64,000 nucleotides of DNA from Bin34 sp963422415 (lineage in GTDB: Bacteria > Chloroflexota > Anaerolineae > Caldilineales > Caldilineaceae): assembly GCA_963422415.1 (NCBI GenBank), contig OY729430.1, forward strand, positions 1,674,001 to 1,738,000, in the 5' to 3' direction. A model generated the notes under the pieces. That model did no database searches and was not told the DNA's origin. It saw only the letters and a program-made list of their open reading frames with translations. Positions within the stretch are counted from its first letter, which is position 1. Each line of letters begins with the position of its first letter. The position numbers and the translations under genes are program-made. Below, in pieces: positions 18,078-27,460 of this stretch.

Positions 18078-19106
18078 CTAGCGGCGGGACGCTGCAATGG
18101 CATCCGGCAAGCGGACCACTGCATATACAAAGCGTGTTTCCGGTTGGATTGTAAAGGATCCGAGAGCTGCTGGCAGGAGTATGCATTCCCAGGTCGAAAG
18201 AGTTTCCGTGTGGTTCCCGGTCACGATGCGAGCCTGGCCCTGCAAGGCGATCAGAGCTTCCATGGAGCGGGGCGAAGTCTTGCCGTCCAGATCGAATCCC
18301 GGAGTCTGTTCCAGCCGCAAGGTCTCGAAGGTGTTGCATTGGGCCAGTCTCTCCGCAGCGTGTCCCTGCCAGGTCGTGACCTGTGGTTGGACAGGGCCGG
18401 AAGTCGCTCCCCGAGTCTCCAGCGCCGCCAGGGATTCCTGCCAGTGCAGGGGTCGGGGCCGTGACAGATCATCATGAGGTCTGTCCCAGTCATACATGCG
18501 ATAGGTGGTGTCGCTGCTCTCTTGGATCTCCAGCATGGTGGAACTCGGCCCCAAGGCGTGTACGGTACCGGCGGGCACGAAGAAGGCCTGGCCTGGCCGC
18601 ACACTTTCCCTTTGCAAAAGATCTGCCAGTTGCGCGGTGGCCCCGGCCTTGGCTATGTCCGCCCGGACAACGCCGGGCCGTGTACCGAGCAACAACTGCG
18701 CGTTAGGATAGGCCTCCAACGTGATCCACAGCTCCGTTTTGCCGAACGACTCCCCAGGAATCTCCGTCGCATCTGGCGGGTGGACCTGTACTGACAGCCA
18801 CTGTTCCACATCCAGCAGCTTGAGCAGCAGGGGAAAGTCCGGACCGCAATGGGTGCCCACCAGATCGGTGCCAAAGTCCTGCTGCAATTGGGGCAGGGTC
18901 TGTCCTTGGAGTGGGCCTGTGGCCACCGGCGTAAGGCCCGCTGCATGTCCAGACAGCAACCAGACTTCGGCTAGGTGGTTTCCTTCCACTAGATGCCCAT
19001 ATTTCTCTTTGAGGCGGCATCCGCCCCAGACAAAATCCTTGCCGATGGGATGAAAGCGCAAAGGACGTTGCAATGGTTCCGTTGTGTGGGTAGCCAAGTG
19101 GGTCAC
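18078..19106 (-). CDS. manA: Mannose-6-phosphate isomerase (type I, class-I-like cupin)
   Basis: A 342-residue Zn-dependent enzyme interconverting fructose-6-P and mannose-6-P. The metal ligands are visible: Gln and His in SVQVHPPD, Glu in GKTELW, and His in PAGTVHALG. The N-terminus has RFHPIGKDFVWGG, typical of the Bacillus-type ManA. The start is GTG at 19106, preceded by GGAAGAGGA and overlapping the stop of the upstream AI-2E permease (GTGA). The much longer in-frame upstream stretch is an artefact of reading through that gene. Mannose-6-P may feed glycolipid or GDP-mannose synthesis. Confidence 0.9.
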   Translation of the reverse strand: MTHLATHTTEPLQRPLRFHPIGKDFVWGGCRLKEKYGHLVEGNHLAEVWLLSGHAAGLTPVATGPLQGQTLPQLQQDFGTDLVGTHCGPDFPLLLKLLDVEQWLSVQVHPPDATEIPGESFGKTELWITLEAYPNAQLLLGTRPGVVRADIAKAGATAQLADLLQRESVRPGQAFFVPAGTVHALGPSSTMLEIQESSDTTYRMYDWDRPHDDLSRPRPLHWQESLAALETRGATSGPVQPQVTTWQGHAAERLAQCNTFETLRLEQTPGFDLDGKTSPRSMEALIALQGQARIVTGNHTETLSTWECILLPAALGSFTIQPETRFVYAVVRLPDAIAASRR

Positions 19107-20467
19107 TCCTCTTCCGCCTTTTCCGGATTTCCTCTGCCGGCAGCCTTGGTCGGCTGTTCCGGTGCCTCGGCGCCTGTTTCGGTTTGGGGGAGCCGTGGAC
19201 GCTTCAGGTGCCGGACCACGTCGCGCAGAGCCTGCCAACGGGTGGTTTGGTCTCGTTCGGCAGAGCTGATCTCTTCGTGAAGGAAGTGCGGGGGCTGGTC
19301 CAAGATACGGTGCCAAGTGTAGGTGCCCATCAACTTCACGGTGGCGGCTATGGGCGCCGCCAGCACCGCTCCCAAAATGCCGGCCAACGACGTGCCCATG
19401 AGCACGCTGATGAGTACAACCAGCGAGTGGAGTCGCAATTCGTTGCCCAAGATGCGGGGTACCAGCACATTGCTTTCGAGAAGGTTCACCCCCAGCAAGA
19501 CGACGGCGACCAGCAAGGTGTAGTTCACCGTGGAGAGACCCAAGAGAGTGGATTCCTGGAAAAACGCGGTCAGGACTGCTACGCCAAAACTGATCATCGG
19601 CCCAATCAAGGGCAGGAATTCCATGGCTCCGGCCAGCAGGCCCAGGCCAAATGCATTGTTGACCCCCAGCAGACTCAACAGTGTCGAGACGATGATGAAC
19701 ATGAGGAGGGAGATGTTGATTTGACCGCGCAGATAGGCCCCCCAGATCTGGGCAAAACGGCGCCACAGCGCTTTCATCTCGTTCTGCACACTGCGAATGG
19801 GGGCCATATTGCCGATGTAGTCTTCCACGCGCGGAATGTCAATGACAATATACAGTGAGAGGATGACGATGAGGAAGGTGGTGGCCAGCGCATGGAAGGT
19901 GCCGCGTGCCAAGTTGGTGGCCACGGAGCTGCTTTGACGCAGGATCGGATTCAAGACGGTCAAGGCCTGATTGACAATGGTTTGCGTGTCCCACCCGGTA
20001 CCGGGTGCATGTGCGGAGTTGTCCCAGTCCCACTGAACGCCGAGTCCCTGCAGTTCAGGTCGAGCCAGCAATCCCTGCAAGAAAGGCGAGGCTGCAACGG
20101 CTGCTCCGATGCTGGTCTGGGCATCCATCACCATCTGCGGCATGTCCTGTAGCAATTGTTCCAACTGCGTATAGGCGGCGGAGCCCAATCGCATCAGCAG
20201 GTAGACGGAGATGGTGAAAAAGATCACGAACGCCACGACGGAAGCCATGGCTCGAGAGAGAAACGGCAGTCGGGTCAGCCGCGTGACCACCGGATGCAGC
20301 AAATAGGCCACCACAACCGAGATCGTGATGGGGTGCAGCAAATGCTTGAACCGCCACAAGGAAAGTCCGATGAGCACCAGAAAAACCAGGGAGGCCAGTA
20401 ATTTGGTGTTTGCACTCCAAGTGCCCGCGGCCTCTTCCGATGGACTGGGGTCTGTGGCTAAGGCCAT
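19103..20467 (-). CDS. AI-2E family transporter (PerM-like membrane protein)
   Basis: A 454-residue polytopic protein with the eight-helix plan of the AI-2E/PerM family: two N-terminal helices, a large extracytoplasmic loop (about residues 110-190), then a helical bundle containing PLIGPMISFG and the GTSLAGILGAVLAAPIAA motif near the end. A charged, Glu/Pro/Lys-rich cytoplasmic tail closes the protein. Family members export varied small solutes or act as Na+/H+ antiporters, so autoinducer-2 export should not be assumed. ATG 20467 is chosen as the nearest methionine to the first helix. The stop overlaps the manA GTG. Confidence 0.85.
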   Translation of the reverse strand: MALATDPSPSEEAAGTWSANTKLLASLVFLVLIGLSLWRFKHLLHPITISVVVAYLLHPVVTRLTRLPFLSRAMASVVAFVIFFTISVYLLMRLGSAAYTQLEQLLQDMPQMVMDAQTSIGAAVAASPFLQGLLARPELQGLGVQWDWDNSAHAPGTGWDTQTIVNQALTVLNPILRQSSSVATNLARGTFHALATTFLIVILSLYIVIDIPRVEDYIGNMAPIRSVQNEMKALWRRFAQIWGAYLRGQINISLLMFIIVSTLLSLLGVNNAFGLGLLAGAMEFLPLIGPMISFGVAVLTAFFQESTLLGLSTVNYTLLVAVVLLGVNLLESNVLVPRILGNELRLHSLVVLISVLMGTSLAGILGAVLAAPIAATVKLMGTYTWHRILDQPPHFLHEEISSAERDQTTRWQALRDVVRHLKRPRLPQTETGAEAPEQPTKAAGRGNPEKAEEE

Positions 20468-20702
20468 ATCGGTCGTCCCATTCTCTCGGAGCCCTGTGGT
20501 GGTTGTAGAGGAGAGGCGTGATTTACATTCCGACGCCGGAACGGGCAAGACTGGGTTGCCCGCGATCCGGTCTCTCGCCAAGGACTGCCATTGAGCCGTG
20601 CCATTATCTCACTGCCTGTGATTCGTCAGTCTATGTCCGCAGCGGCCCAATCATCCGGCTTGGTTCAGAATTATCTTCTGAAGAATGGCCCAATGGAGAA
20701 AC

Positions 20703-23090
20703 TTATGGGCCTGATGCGATTTTGAGATTGGACAGCGAGGCCAGCAGCCGTTTGGGCCCGTGGTTCTCGAATAGCACGGACACTTCCTCTTCGCCATTCT
20801 TGATCACCGAACCAATGACCATGCCATTGCCGAAAGTGGGGTGAACGACTTTCATCGCGGCCTGGAACTCCGGAACGGCAGAGGACGGCCTTTCCTCGCT
20901 GGACGGGGCCGAAGCGCTCCAGTCAAAGACAGACCGCCGCGTTCGCGGGTGAGAAGGCAGAGCCGCGGGATTCGATGGCCTGCGTAGAGTTCGAAGGCTG
21001 TCCGCGGGACGAAACCTGTCGGGATAATGGTCTGGGCGGCAAGCGCCCTCCGGGATCTCCTGCAGAAAGCGGCTGGGGACGCAATCAAGGGTCTGCCCCC
21101 AGCGCCGACGTTGATTGGGATGGGTAAGAAAAAGCAGATCCTGGGCGCGGGTCATACCAACATAGAAGGTGCGCCGTTCCTCTTCAATTTCCTTTAGGGA
21201 ATCGCTGTGGACGCTACGGCTGTGCGGCAGCGTCTCTTCGTCCAGACCCGCGATGTACACCACGGGGTACTCGAGTCCCTTGGATATGTGCAACGTCATC
21301 AGGGTAACCTTGTCTTCCTCTTCTTCCCCTAGTTCGTCCTGACTGGCATGCAGACTGACATGTCCCAGGAATCGTTCCAGGGGACTCTGCGCCAAGGCTT
21401 CGTCCATCTCCTCCTCCTCCGTTTCCGCAAACTGGGCGGCAATGGCTATCAGTTCATCCAGGTTCTCTTTCCGATCGGTTTCGTTCTCCTTGCTGTGGTC
21501 CAACATCGTGAAATATCCGGATTCTTCCAGAATCTGTTCCAGCAAGGCGTGTGGGACCAAGCTTTCTCCCTCCCGATCCAGCACGGCCGTCCAATCTCGG
21601 AGCAGGTTGCTGAAACGCTGCAGGGACTTCAGCGCGCGGCCTTTGAGATTGTGGGGATACAGGTAAAACCGCTGCAGGGTCTCTGGATCCTCTCCTTTGG
21701 GCCCGTTGGCAATCAGATGCAAGGCGCCCAATACGTGCGTGTTCCACTTGGAACTGCATTCCACGAGTCGGTCGATCGTGACGCGGCCGATGCCCCGTGC
21801 AGGCCGGTTGACAATCCGCAACAACGACGTGCGGTCTCGGGGATTCACCACGAGGCGCAGATACGCCAAGGCATCCTTGACCTCGCGCCGATCATAAAAC
21901 TGCAATGCACCTAGCAGCCGATAGGGCACGGAATCTCGGCGAAAGGCCTCCTCCAGCTCCCGCGACTGGGCGTTGGTGCGATACAGCACCGCCACGTCTT
22001 CCCGTTTGTATGCCGTCTCTTGCAGGATCGCCATCACGCTGCGGCAAATCCATTCGGCTTCGTGCCTGGTGTCGTAGGCGCTCAGAACGACCGGTCTGGG
22101 TCCGGGCTGTCGGTCGGTAAAGAGCTTTTTTGGAGCCCGGGCCCGATTGTGGGAGATTACGCCATTGGCTACCGCCAGGACTTGGGGGGTGCTGCGGTAG
22201 TTCTGTTCCAGCAACACAGTTCTGCAACCATGGAAGTCTTGGCGAAATCGATTGATATTTTCTTGGTCGGCCCCGCGAAAGGCGTAAATGGATTGATCCT
22301 CGTCGCCCACGGCGAAGACGTCCTCCTGTGAATCTGGGTATTTCACCAGCAGGCGGATCAGGTCGTATTGCACATGATTGGTGTCCTGAAATTCATCCAC
22401 CAGGATGTGGCCCCATTTGTGCCGGTACTTGTTCCGCACTTCCTCGTGCTCCTGCAGCAGGATGCGCGTATACAGGAGGAGGTCGTCAAAATCCATGCCG
22501 TTGCTTTCTTGCAGTCGGTCCTGATACAGCCGGTAGAGTTTGGGGACTTGAGGATGACGGGCTCTTTCCTGGAGGAGAACGGTCTGATCCGGCAACAGCC
22601 CTTCGTTCTTGAAGCGGCTGATGGCTTGCTTGAGCTCGTAAGGGGTGAGGCTGTCCTCGCCGGCCTCTTTGAGGAGGGCGCTGACGACCTGTGTCTGATC
22701 TTGGCTGTCGAATATGACCCAGTTCCGATCGTACGGCGTGTGTTCGTGTTCAATCCGGAGGATGCGCGCGCAGGTGGCATGAAACGTGCCCACGGACATG
22801 ACGGATCCGTACAGGCTGGCCCGCGCTCCCGCCGGCCCGGCCAACCCGTGCATTTGCTCTTGCACCCGGGATTTCATTTCCTGGGCCGCCTTGTTCGTGA
22901 AGGTCACGGCCAGAATGTTCCATTGTGGGACATGCAGTTCGTGGATCAGGTAGACCAACCGATGCGTCAGCACCCGGGTTTTGCCGGATCCGGGTCCGGC
23001 CAGCACCAAGGTTGGCCCCAAGGGCGACATGACAGCGTCCCGCTGTTGCGGATTCAGCGATTCCAGATGGACAGGGGTGGAAACTGACAT
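20703..23090 (-). CDS. pcrA: ATP-dependent DNA helicase of the PcrA/UvrD family
   Basis: A 795-residue superfamily-1A 3'-5' helicase for repair and removal of protein or RNA from DNA. It has a Q-motif (LNPQQRDAV), Walker A AGPGSGKT at 31-38, the DEFQDTN Walker B, motif III GDEDQSIYAFRGA, motif IV (EQNYRS), VTLMTLHISKGLEYPVV and the motif VI region ERRTFYVGMTRA. The C-terminus holds a Tudor-like domain (HPTFGNGMVIG...) that in PcrA/UvrD contacts RNA polymerase. ATG 23090 precedes the conserved core; longer reading is an artefact. The upstream maf stop lies 50 bases inside the extended frame, so the two genes are closely spaced. Confidence 0.94.
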   Translation of the reverse strand: MSVSTPVHLESLNPQQRDAVMSPLGPTLVLAGPGSGKTRVLTHRLVYLIHELHVPQWNILAVTFTNKAAQEMKSRVQEQMHGLAGPAGARASLYGSVMSVGTFHATCARILRIEHEHTPYDRNWVIFDSQDQTQVVSALLKEAGEDSLTPYELKQAISRFKNEGLLPDQTVLLQERARHPQVPKLYRLYQDRLQESNGMDFDDLLLYTRILLQEHEEVRNKYRHKWGHILVDEFQDTNHVQYDLIRLLVKYPDSQEDVFAVGDEDQSIYAFRGADQENINRFRQDFHGCRTVLLEQNYRSTPQVLAVANGVISHNRARAPKKLFTDRQPGPRPVVLSAYDTRHEAEWICRSVMAILQETAYKREDVAVLYRTNAQSRELEEAFRRDSVPYRLLGALQFYDRREVKDALAYLRLVVNPRDRTSLLRIVNRPARGIGRVTIDRLVECSSKWNTHVLGALHLIANGPKGEDPETLQRFYLYPHNLKGRALKSLQRFSNLLRDWTAVLDREGESLVPHALLEQILEESGYFTMLDHSKENETDRKENLDELIAIAAQFAETEEEEMDEALAQSPLERFLGHVSLHASQDELGEEEEDKVTLMTLHISKGLEYPVVYIAGLDEETLPHSRSVHSDSLKEIEEERRTFYVGMTRAQDLLFLTHPNQRRRWGQTLDCVPSRFLQEIPEGACRPDHYPDRFRPADSLRTLRRPSNPAALPSHPRTRRSVFDWSASAPSSEERPSSAVPEFQAAMKVVHPTFGNGMVIGSVIKNGEEEVSVLFENHGPKRLLASLSNLKIASGP

Positions 23091-23139
23091 GATGCTATGC
23101 TCCGGATCGTGGCATGGGGCAGGCTGTCGAGGCCCAGTC

Positions 23140-23844
23140 TCAGGCGGGTAGGGACCTGTCTGTCTGTCCTCCAAGGCAGACGCCATCCCGGCAACAGGCA
23201 TGGCCTGTGACAGAGGTGCAGATCGCGGGAAAGCCGGCGGGCAACCCACAACCAAATTCCGTCTGGCACATGTCGGCAAAGAGGCCCAGCGGGAATCCCA
23301 TCACGCTCGCGGCGCAACCCTCCAGCCGGGCCACGGGTCGAAATTCCAGATCCTGCAAAGCGTAGGCTCCGGCCTTGTCCAAGGGACTGCCGCCCGCGAT
23401 GTAGGCAGTCATTTCCGCATCTGTGTAGTTGCGCAAAGACAGCTGGGAACTGTGTACGGCGGCGTGGGTCTGGCCCGTCTGGGCATCCACGATGCAGATG
23501 CCGCTGTGCACCTCGTGACTGTCTTGGCGCAGCATGCGCAGAAATTGCGCGGCTTGCGCATCGTTTTCCGGCTTGCCGAGAATGTGGCCTGCGTACACCA
23601 CCACCGTATCGGCGCCCACGATCAGGGTCTGGCTGACGCCAGCTCGTTTCTCAATCGGGGAAAGGACGGAAAATATGGTCAAGGCCTTGAGCGCGGCCAG
23701 CCGGCGCACCAGCTCAGGCCCTGTTTCGGCATCGTCCCGGGTTTCATCGACGTCAGCCGGTCGAATCTCCACTTCCCATGGCAGGGCCGCCAGCAGCTGC
23801 CGACGGCGGGGGCTGGCGGAGGCCAGAAGCAAGGTGATGGTCAT
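23140..23844 (-). CDS. Maf-like nucleotide pyrophosphatase
   Basis: A 234-residue member of the Maf/HAM1-like family, which hydrolyses dTTP/UTP or modified nucleotides and is linked to septum control. It carries the N-terminal LLASASPRRRQLL with the SxRR substrate motif, the GADTVV catalytic loop and the DKAGAYALQ block. The Maf fold ends near residue 198 (MGFPLGLFADMC). The last 35 residues, rich in Cys and Gly, are an unusual extension that may reflect drift past a lost stop. It heads a two-gene run with pcrA. Confidence 0.88.
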   Translation of the reverse strand: MTITLLLASASPRRRQLLAALPWEVEIRPADVDETRDDAETGPELVRRLAALKALTIFSVLSPIEKRAGVSQTLIVGADTVVVYAGHILGKPENDAQAAQFLRMLRQDSHEVHSGICIVDAQTGQTHAAVHSSQLSLRNYTDAEMTAYIAGGSPLDKAGAYALQDLEFRPVARLEGCAASVMGFPLGLFADMCQTEFGCGLPAGFPAICTSVTGHACCRDGVCLGGQTDRSLPA

Positions 23845-23948
23845 GCTGGACGGAGGACAGGACTGTGTGAATTCCCATTGGGCGCGCCGCCGCGAGCGGA
23901 CAGGGCGCGCTACAAATCTGAGAGTCTGCGTTCTGCAGGCTTCCTGAG

Positions 23949-23954
23949 TATAAT
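23949..23954 (+). promoter_or_regulatory. Candidate -10 element for the Gfo/Idh-ThuA pair
   Basis: A consensus TATAAT lies about 100 bases upstream of the oxidoreductase ATG and just past the divergent maf start. No good -35 hexamer occurs 16-18 bp upstream, so the promoter would need an activator or an extended contact. This is a weak call. Confidence 0.3.
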
Positions 23955-24052
23955 CCTAGAGCTTGCTTGATCGCTCGTCGCTCGCTGGATCTGGTGCGAA
24001 TGTTCGGGCTTGGGCAGCGACCGGCGGCCGCTCGCGAAAGGAACCCTACCCC

Positions 24053-25072
24053 ATGTCTGCAACGACCTCTTGGCCCGTCACGCGCACCGCCATCATTGGC
24101 TGCGGCGGCATGGCTCGGAATCACATTCGCCATATTCTGGAGGATCCACGCGGCACCTCCATTGATGTGGTGTGCGAACCCATGCCGGAGAGCTACGAGG
24201 CCACAGTCCAGCTGTTTGAGAGCGTTGGCCAAGAGGCGCCGCCGAACGTGCCGGATCTGTCAATGTGCCTCGATCGCCACAGGCCGGATCTGGATGCCGT
24301 GTTCATCGTGACCCCGCATTCCCTGCACTATGACCACTGCGTCATGTGCCTGGACGCCGGCCTCGATGTGCTGGTTGAAAAACCGATGGTGGTAAACCAA
24401 ACTGAAGCCCGCCAGCTCATGGCCAAGCAGGAAGAGGCCGGCACACTGCTGGTGGTGGCCTTTCAAGGCAGTCTGTCCCCGCAGATTCGCTGGGCCGCGG
24501 AACGCATTCACGACGGCACCTTTGGCGAACTGCGGTCCATTAGTGGAACGGTCTGGCAGAATTGGAATACGCTGGGCGATGGCAAGTGGCGCACCGATCC
24601 CAAGATCTCCGGTGGAGGCTTCATGTTCGATACCGGTGCGCACTTGATGAACACCATCGCGGATCTGGCAGGCCAGGAATTCGAGGAAGTGGCGGCGTGG
24701 CTGAACAACCGGGGACGCCCCATCGACATCATGGCGGCCGTCATGGCGCGCCTGGCGAACGGGGCCTACGTGACACTGCACGGCTGTGGGGCCTCCGTGC
24801 CCAGTTGCTCCTCGGATATTCGCATCTTTACCGAGCAGGCCACCATCCGGACCGGTATGTATGGTCGCTGGCTGGAAGTGCAAAGGGTGGGCGAGAGAGA
24901 CTACAATCCGATATCCCTACCCACCATGAAGACCACTTGGCACCGGTTCCTGGAGGTGCGCCATGGCCACATCGACAATCCCTCGCCGCCTGCAGTGGGG
25001 CTGAGAATGCTGAAGCTGTGGGATGCCATCAAGGATTCTGCCGCCAAGGGGGGGCAGCCGGTTCCCTGCTAA
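24053..25072 (+). CDS. Gfo/Idh/MocA family oxidoreductase
   Basis: A 339-residue NAD(P)-dependent sugar or cyclitol dehydrogenase. The N-terminal Rossmann fold shows AIIGCGGMARNH. The family's EKP motif is present as LVEKPMVV near residue 110. The C-terminal alpha/beta domain includes GGGFMFDTGAHLMNTI, the Gfo/Idh 'D-x-G-x-H' segment. ATG 24053 follows a GAAAGGA ribosome site. The ThuA gene starts 52 bases downstream; Gfo/Idh-ThuA pairs are common in carbohydrate-catabolic loci, suggesting a keto-sugar or disaccharide pathway. The substrate is not determinable. Confidence 0.9.
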   Translation: MSATTSWPVTRTAIIGCGGMARNHIRHILEDPRGTSIDVVCEPMPESYEATVQLFESVGQEAPPNVPDLSMCLDRHRPDLDAVFIVTPHSLHYDHCVMCLDAGLDVLVEKPMVVNQTEARQLMAKQEEAGTLLVVAFQGSLSPQIRWAAERIHDGTFGELRSISGTVWQNWNTLGDGKWRTDPKISGGGFMFDTGAHLMNTIADLAGQEFEEVAAWLNNRGRPIDIMAAVMARLANGAYVTLHGCGASVPSCSSDIRIFTEQATIRTGMYGRWLEVQRVGERDYNPISLPTMKTTWHRFLEVRHGHIDNPSPPAVGLRMLKLWDAIKDSAAKGGQPVPC

Positions 25073-25124
25073 GGGGATTTGCGGCCGCCCTGTTTCACAT
25101 GATCGGAATCCAAAGGAGCTAGCT

Positions 25125-25904
25125 GTGACTGTAACTGTTTGGAATGAATACCGCCACGAAAAACTGCATGCCGAGATCGGCAAGATCTATCCAGAGGGAA
25201 TTCACGGCGCCATCCAGGCCGGTCTGCACCGTCATGGCATAACGGATGTGCGCACGGCCACCTTGGACGAACCGGAACACGGGCTCACGGAGGAGGCGCT
25301 GGAGGCCACGGACGTGTTGCTCTGGTGGGGACACATGGCCCACCACGAGGTTGAGCAGGACATTGTGGACAAGGTACAGAAACGGGTTCTGGAAGGCATG
25401 GGCTTGATCGTGCTGCACTCGGGCCACTTCTCCAAGATCTTTCGGCAGATGATGGGGACCTCCTGCAGTCTGCGCTGGCGCGAGGCCAGCGAGAAGGAAC
25501 GGCTGTGGGTCGTCCGTCCGGGACATCCCATTGCCGCGGGCCTGCCTCCCTATTTCGAACTGCAGCGCTGTGAAATGTACGGTGAACTGTTTGACATTCC
25601 GCAGCCGGACGAATTGGTCTTCGTCAGCTGGTTTGAAGGTGGCAATGTCTTTCGCAGCGGCTGTTGCTTCCATCGCGGCAACGGCAAAATCTTCTATTTT
25701 CGCCCGGGGCACGAGACCTTTCCCATCTTCCATGACACCACGATTCACCAGGTGCTGGCCAACGCGGTGAAGTGGGCGGCTCCTGCCAATGGACCGCAGT
25801 ATCCCTATGCACAACCGGGCACGACTCGTCCCATAGCCATCAACGAACGGGCCGCGCTGGAGCCCATCGCGGCCGAGGCGGAGGAACGCGTGCGCGTGGG
25901 CTAG
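25125..25904 (+). CDS. ThuA domain protein (trehalose utilisation-type)
   Basis: A 259-residue protein of the ThuA/class I glutamine-amidotransferase-like fold. Its sequence follows the ThuA pattern closely: VTVWNEYRHEK at the start, YPEGIH, LLWWGHMAHHEV, LIVLHSGHFSKIF and FYFRPGHETFP. In rhizobia ThuA/ThuB convert trehalose or related disaccharides to 3-keto derivatives; other ThuA-like proteins are uncharacterised. The start is GTG 25125 with AAAGGAG seven bases ahead. It forms a pair with the upstream Gfo/Idh oxidoreductase (ThuB belongs to that family), which supports a joint role in keto-sugar metabolism. Confidence 0.88.
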   Translation: MTVTVWNEYRHEKLHAEIGKIYPEGIHGAIQAGLHRHGITDVRTATLDEPEHGLTEEALEATDVLLWWGHMAHHEVEQDIVDKVQKRVLEGMGLIVLHSGHFSKIFRQMMGTSCSLRWREASEKERLWVVRPGHPIAAGLPPYFELQRCEMYGELFDIPQPDELVFVSWFEGGNVFRSGCCFHRGNGKIFYFRPGHETFPIFHDTTIHQVLANAVKWAAPANGPQYPYAQPGTTRPIAINERAALEPIAAEAEERVRVG

Positions 25905-25926
25905 ACCTTGTAGGTAGGACCACCAG

Positions 25927-26000
<74 letters not shown>

Positions 26001-26012
26001 TAGGCGACCCAA

Positions 26013-26042
26013 AGTCTATGTTAGGCTACGGACTTTTGTCAA
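26013..26042 (-). promoter_or_regulatory. Promoter of tRNA-Arg
   Basis: Read on the minus strand, TTGACA (26037-26042) and TAGACT (26013-26018) are 18 bp apart. The -10 lies 12 bases before the mature tRNA 5' end, so transcription would begin very near it. Confidence 0.65.
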
Positions 26043-26220
26043 TCTCGCCCGGGAACTCCTCGTGCGGGTGGTTCTAGTCCAGATTGATTGCCATGTCTGA
26101 CTACTCGCCTCCGCCATCCGATGCGCCACTGGAGGGCCTAGGGCACGAGTTGGTCCGCGTCTGTCTGCTTCTGGCGGCGGCGTTGCGCTTCCAGCGCGTC
26201 TGGAGGTGTCCTGCCTGCAT

Positions 26221-27378
26221 TTAGTACAGGAACATGGGCAGACCTTCCACGCCATGGAGCCGGGGTCTGTAGGCCTCTGTGTCGTAGAGCCGATCCACAT
26301 CCACACGGCGCACACCCCGTGTCACTTCTCCCATGTCGATGTGCGTGAACTTTCCCTCGCGGATCGCGACCATGCGTCCGCTTTGGCCTGCCAGCAGGAG
26401 ATCCGACGCCAAGTGACCGAACGCGCGAGACACCAGCGCATCCAGCGTGTCTGGCGGTCCCGTGCGCATCAGGTACGCGAGCTTTTGATTGATGATGTTG
26501 ATCCCCAAGCGCTCTTGCAGCATGGTTCCTGTGGCTTCGCCAATGCCGCCCAGCTTGCGATGTCCGTAGGCATCCGCCTCTCCCGACTCGATGATCTCGC
26601 CTCCTAGGGGACGAGCCCCTTCGCTGACGATCACCATGGCGTAATGGCTTGCATTGGCATCCAAGTCGGATTGCACCAACGCAGCCAGCCTGTCGGGATC
26701 GAAGGGCACTTCGCACAACAGAGTCCGATCGGCGTCGGTCACATAACTGGAAATCAGGGCCGTCTCTCCGGAATTGCGTCCGAAGAGCTCGACCACCGCG
26801 ACCCGCTCGTGTGACCCGGCGCTGGTCCGCAGGTTGGTGATGGCTTCCGCGCTGCGGGTCACCGCCGTGCTGAACCCCATACAGTAGTCCGTTCCGTATA
26901 CATCGTTGTCCATGGTCTTGGGACAGGCAACTACTTGCACCCCCTCGGCGTGGAGTCGTCCGCCATATCCGAGCGTGTCGTCGCCCCCAATCGGGATCAG
27001 GGTCTCAATGTCCATCGCCTCCAGATTCCGAATGACTTGGGCCGTCAAGTCCAGAGTGTCGTCCGCATTGGCCTTGACAGCGCCGGCGGCCTGATACGCC
27101 GGCCGCTCCGCTTCCTTGACCTTGCTGGGATTGGTGCGACTGGAATGCAGAAAGGTGCCGCCGGTACGGTCCACGGTGCGGACCACCGCAGGCGTCAAGG
27201 TCAGGGTGTGCTCAGCGACCGAGTCGGGGTCCGCGGGATTGACCGCCAAGGGGCCGGCCCAGCCGCGTTTGAAGCCTATGACCTCGTGACCGGCCGCGGT
27301 CAAGCGATTCACGATGGTCTTGATGCAGGGATTCAGCCCTGGCACGTCGCCACCGCCTGTCAGAATGCCTACTCTCAT
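26221..27378 (-). CDS. 6-phosphofructokinase, probably PPi-dependent
   Basis: A 385-residue PfkA-superfamily enzyme phosphorylating fructose-6-P. It has GILTGGGDVPGLN at the N-terminus, a GGDDT motif at 131-135 and PKTMDND at 153-159. In characterised family members Gly at the positions of Asp134 and Lys154 goes with ATP use, whereas Asp plus Lys marks pyrophosphate as the phosphoryl donor. This protein has the PPi-type pair. PPi-PFK works reversibly and saves ATP in glycolysis. The residues are directly visible; donor specificity is inferred. It is followed by tRNA-Arg on the same strand and lies 82 bases downstream of the glycosyltransferase stop. Confidence 0.9.
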   Translation of the reverse strand: MRVGILTGGGDVPGLNPCIKTIVNRLTAAGHEVIGFKRGWAGPLAVNPADPDSVAEHTLTLTPAVVRTVDRTGGTFLHSSRTNPSKVKEAERPAYQAAGAVKANADDTLDLTAQVIRNLEAMDIETLIPIGGDDTLGYGGRLHAEGVQVVACPKTMDNDVYGTDYCMGFSTAVTRSAEAITNLRTSAGSHERVAVVELFGRNSGETALISSYVTDADRTLLCEVPFDPDRLAALVQSDLDANASHYAMVIVSEGARPLGGEIIESGEADAYGHRKLGGIGEATGTMLQERLGINIINQKLAYLMRTGPPDTLDALVSRAFGHLASDLLLAGQSGRMVAIREGKFTHIDMGEVTRGVRRVDVDRLYDTEAYRPRLHGVEGLPMFLY

Positions 27379-27460
27379 GGTATGTCCTGCACTGTCAAAG
27401 AGGTTGGAACGAGACGCAGCCTATTCTAGTCGAGACCCTGGCCTTCAAGGCAATTCGCAA

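Noticed and set aside
19107..19766. Long N-terminal extension of ManA
   Set aside because: It runs within the AI-2E permease gene; a GTG with a strong ribosome site at 19106 fits the family start.
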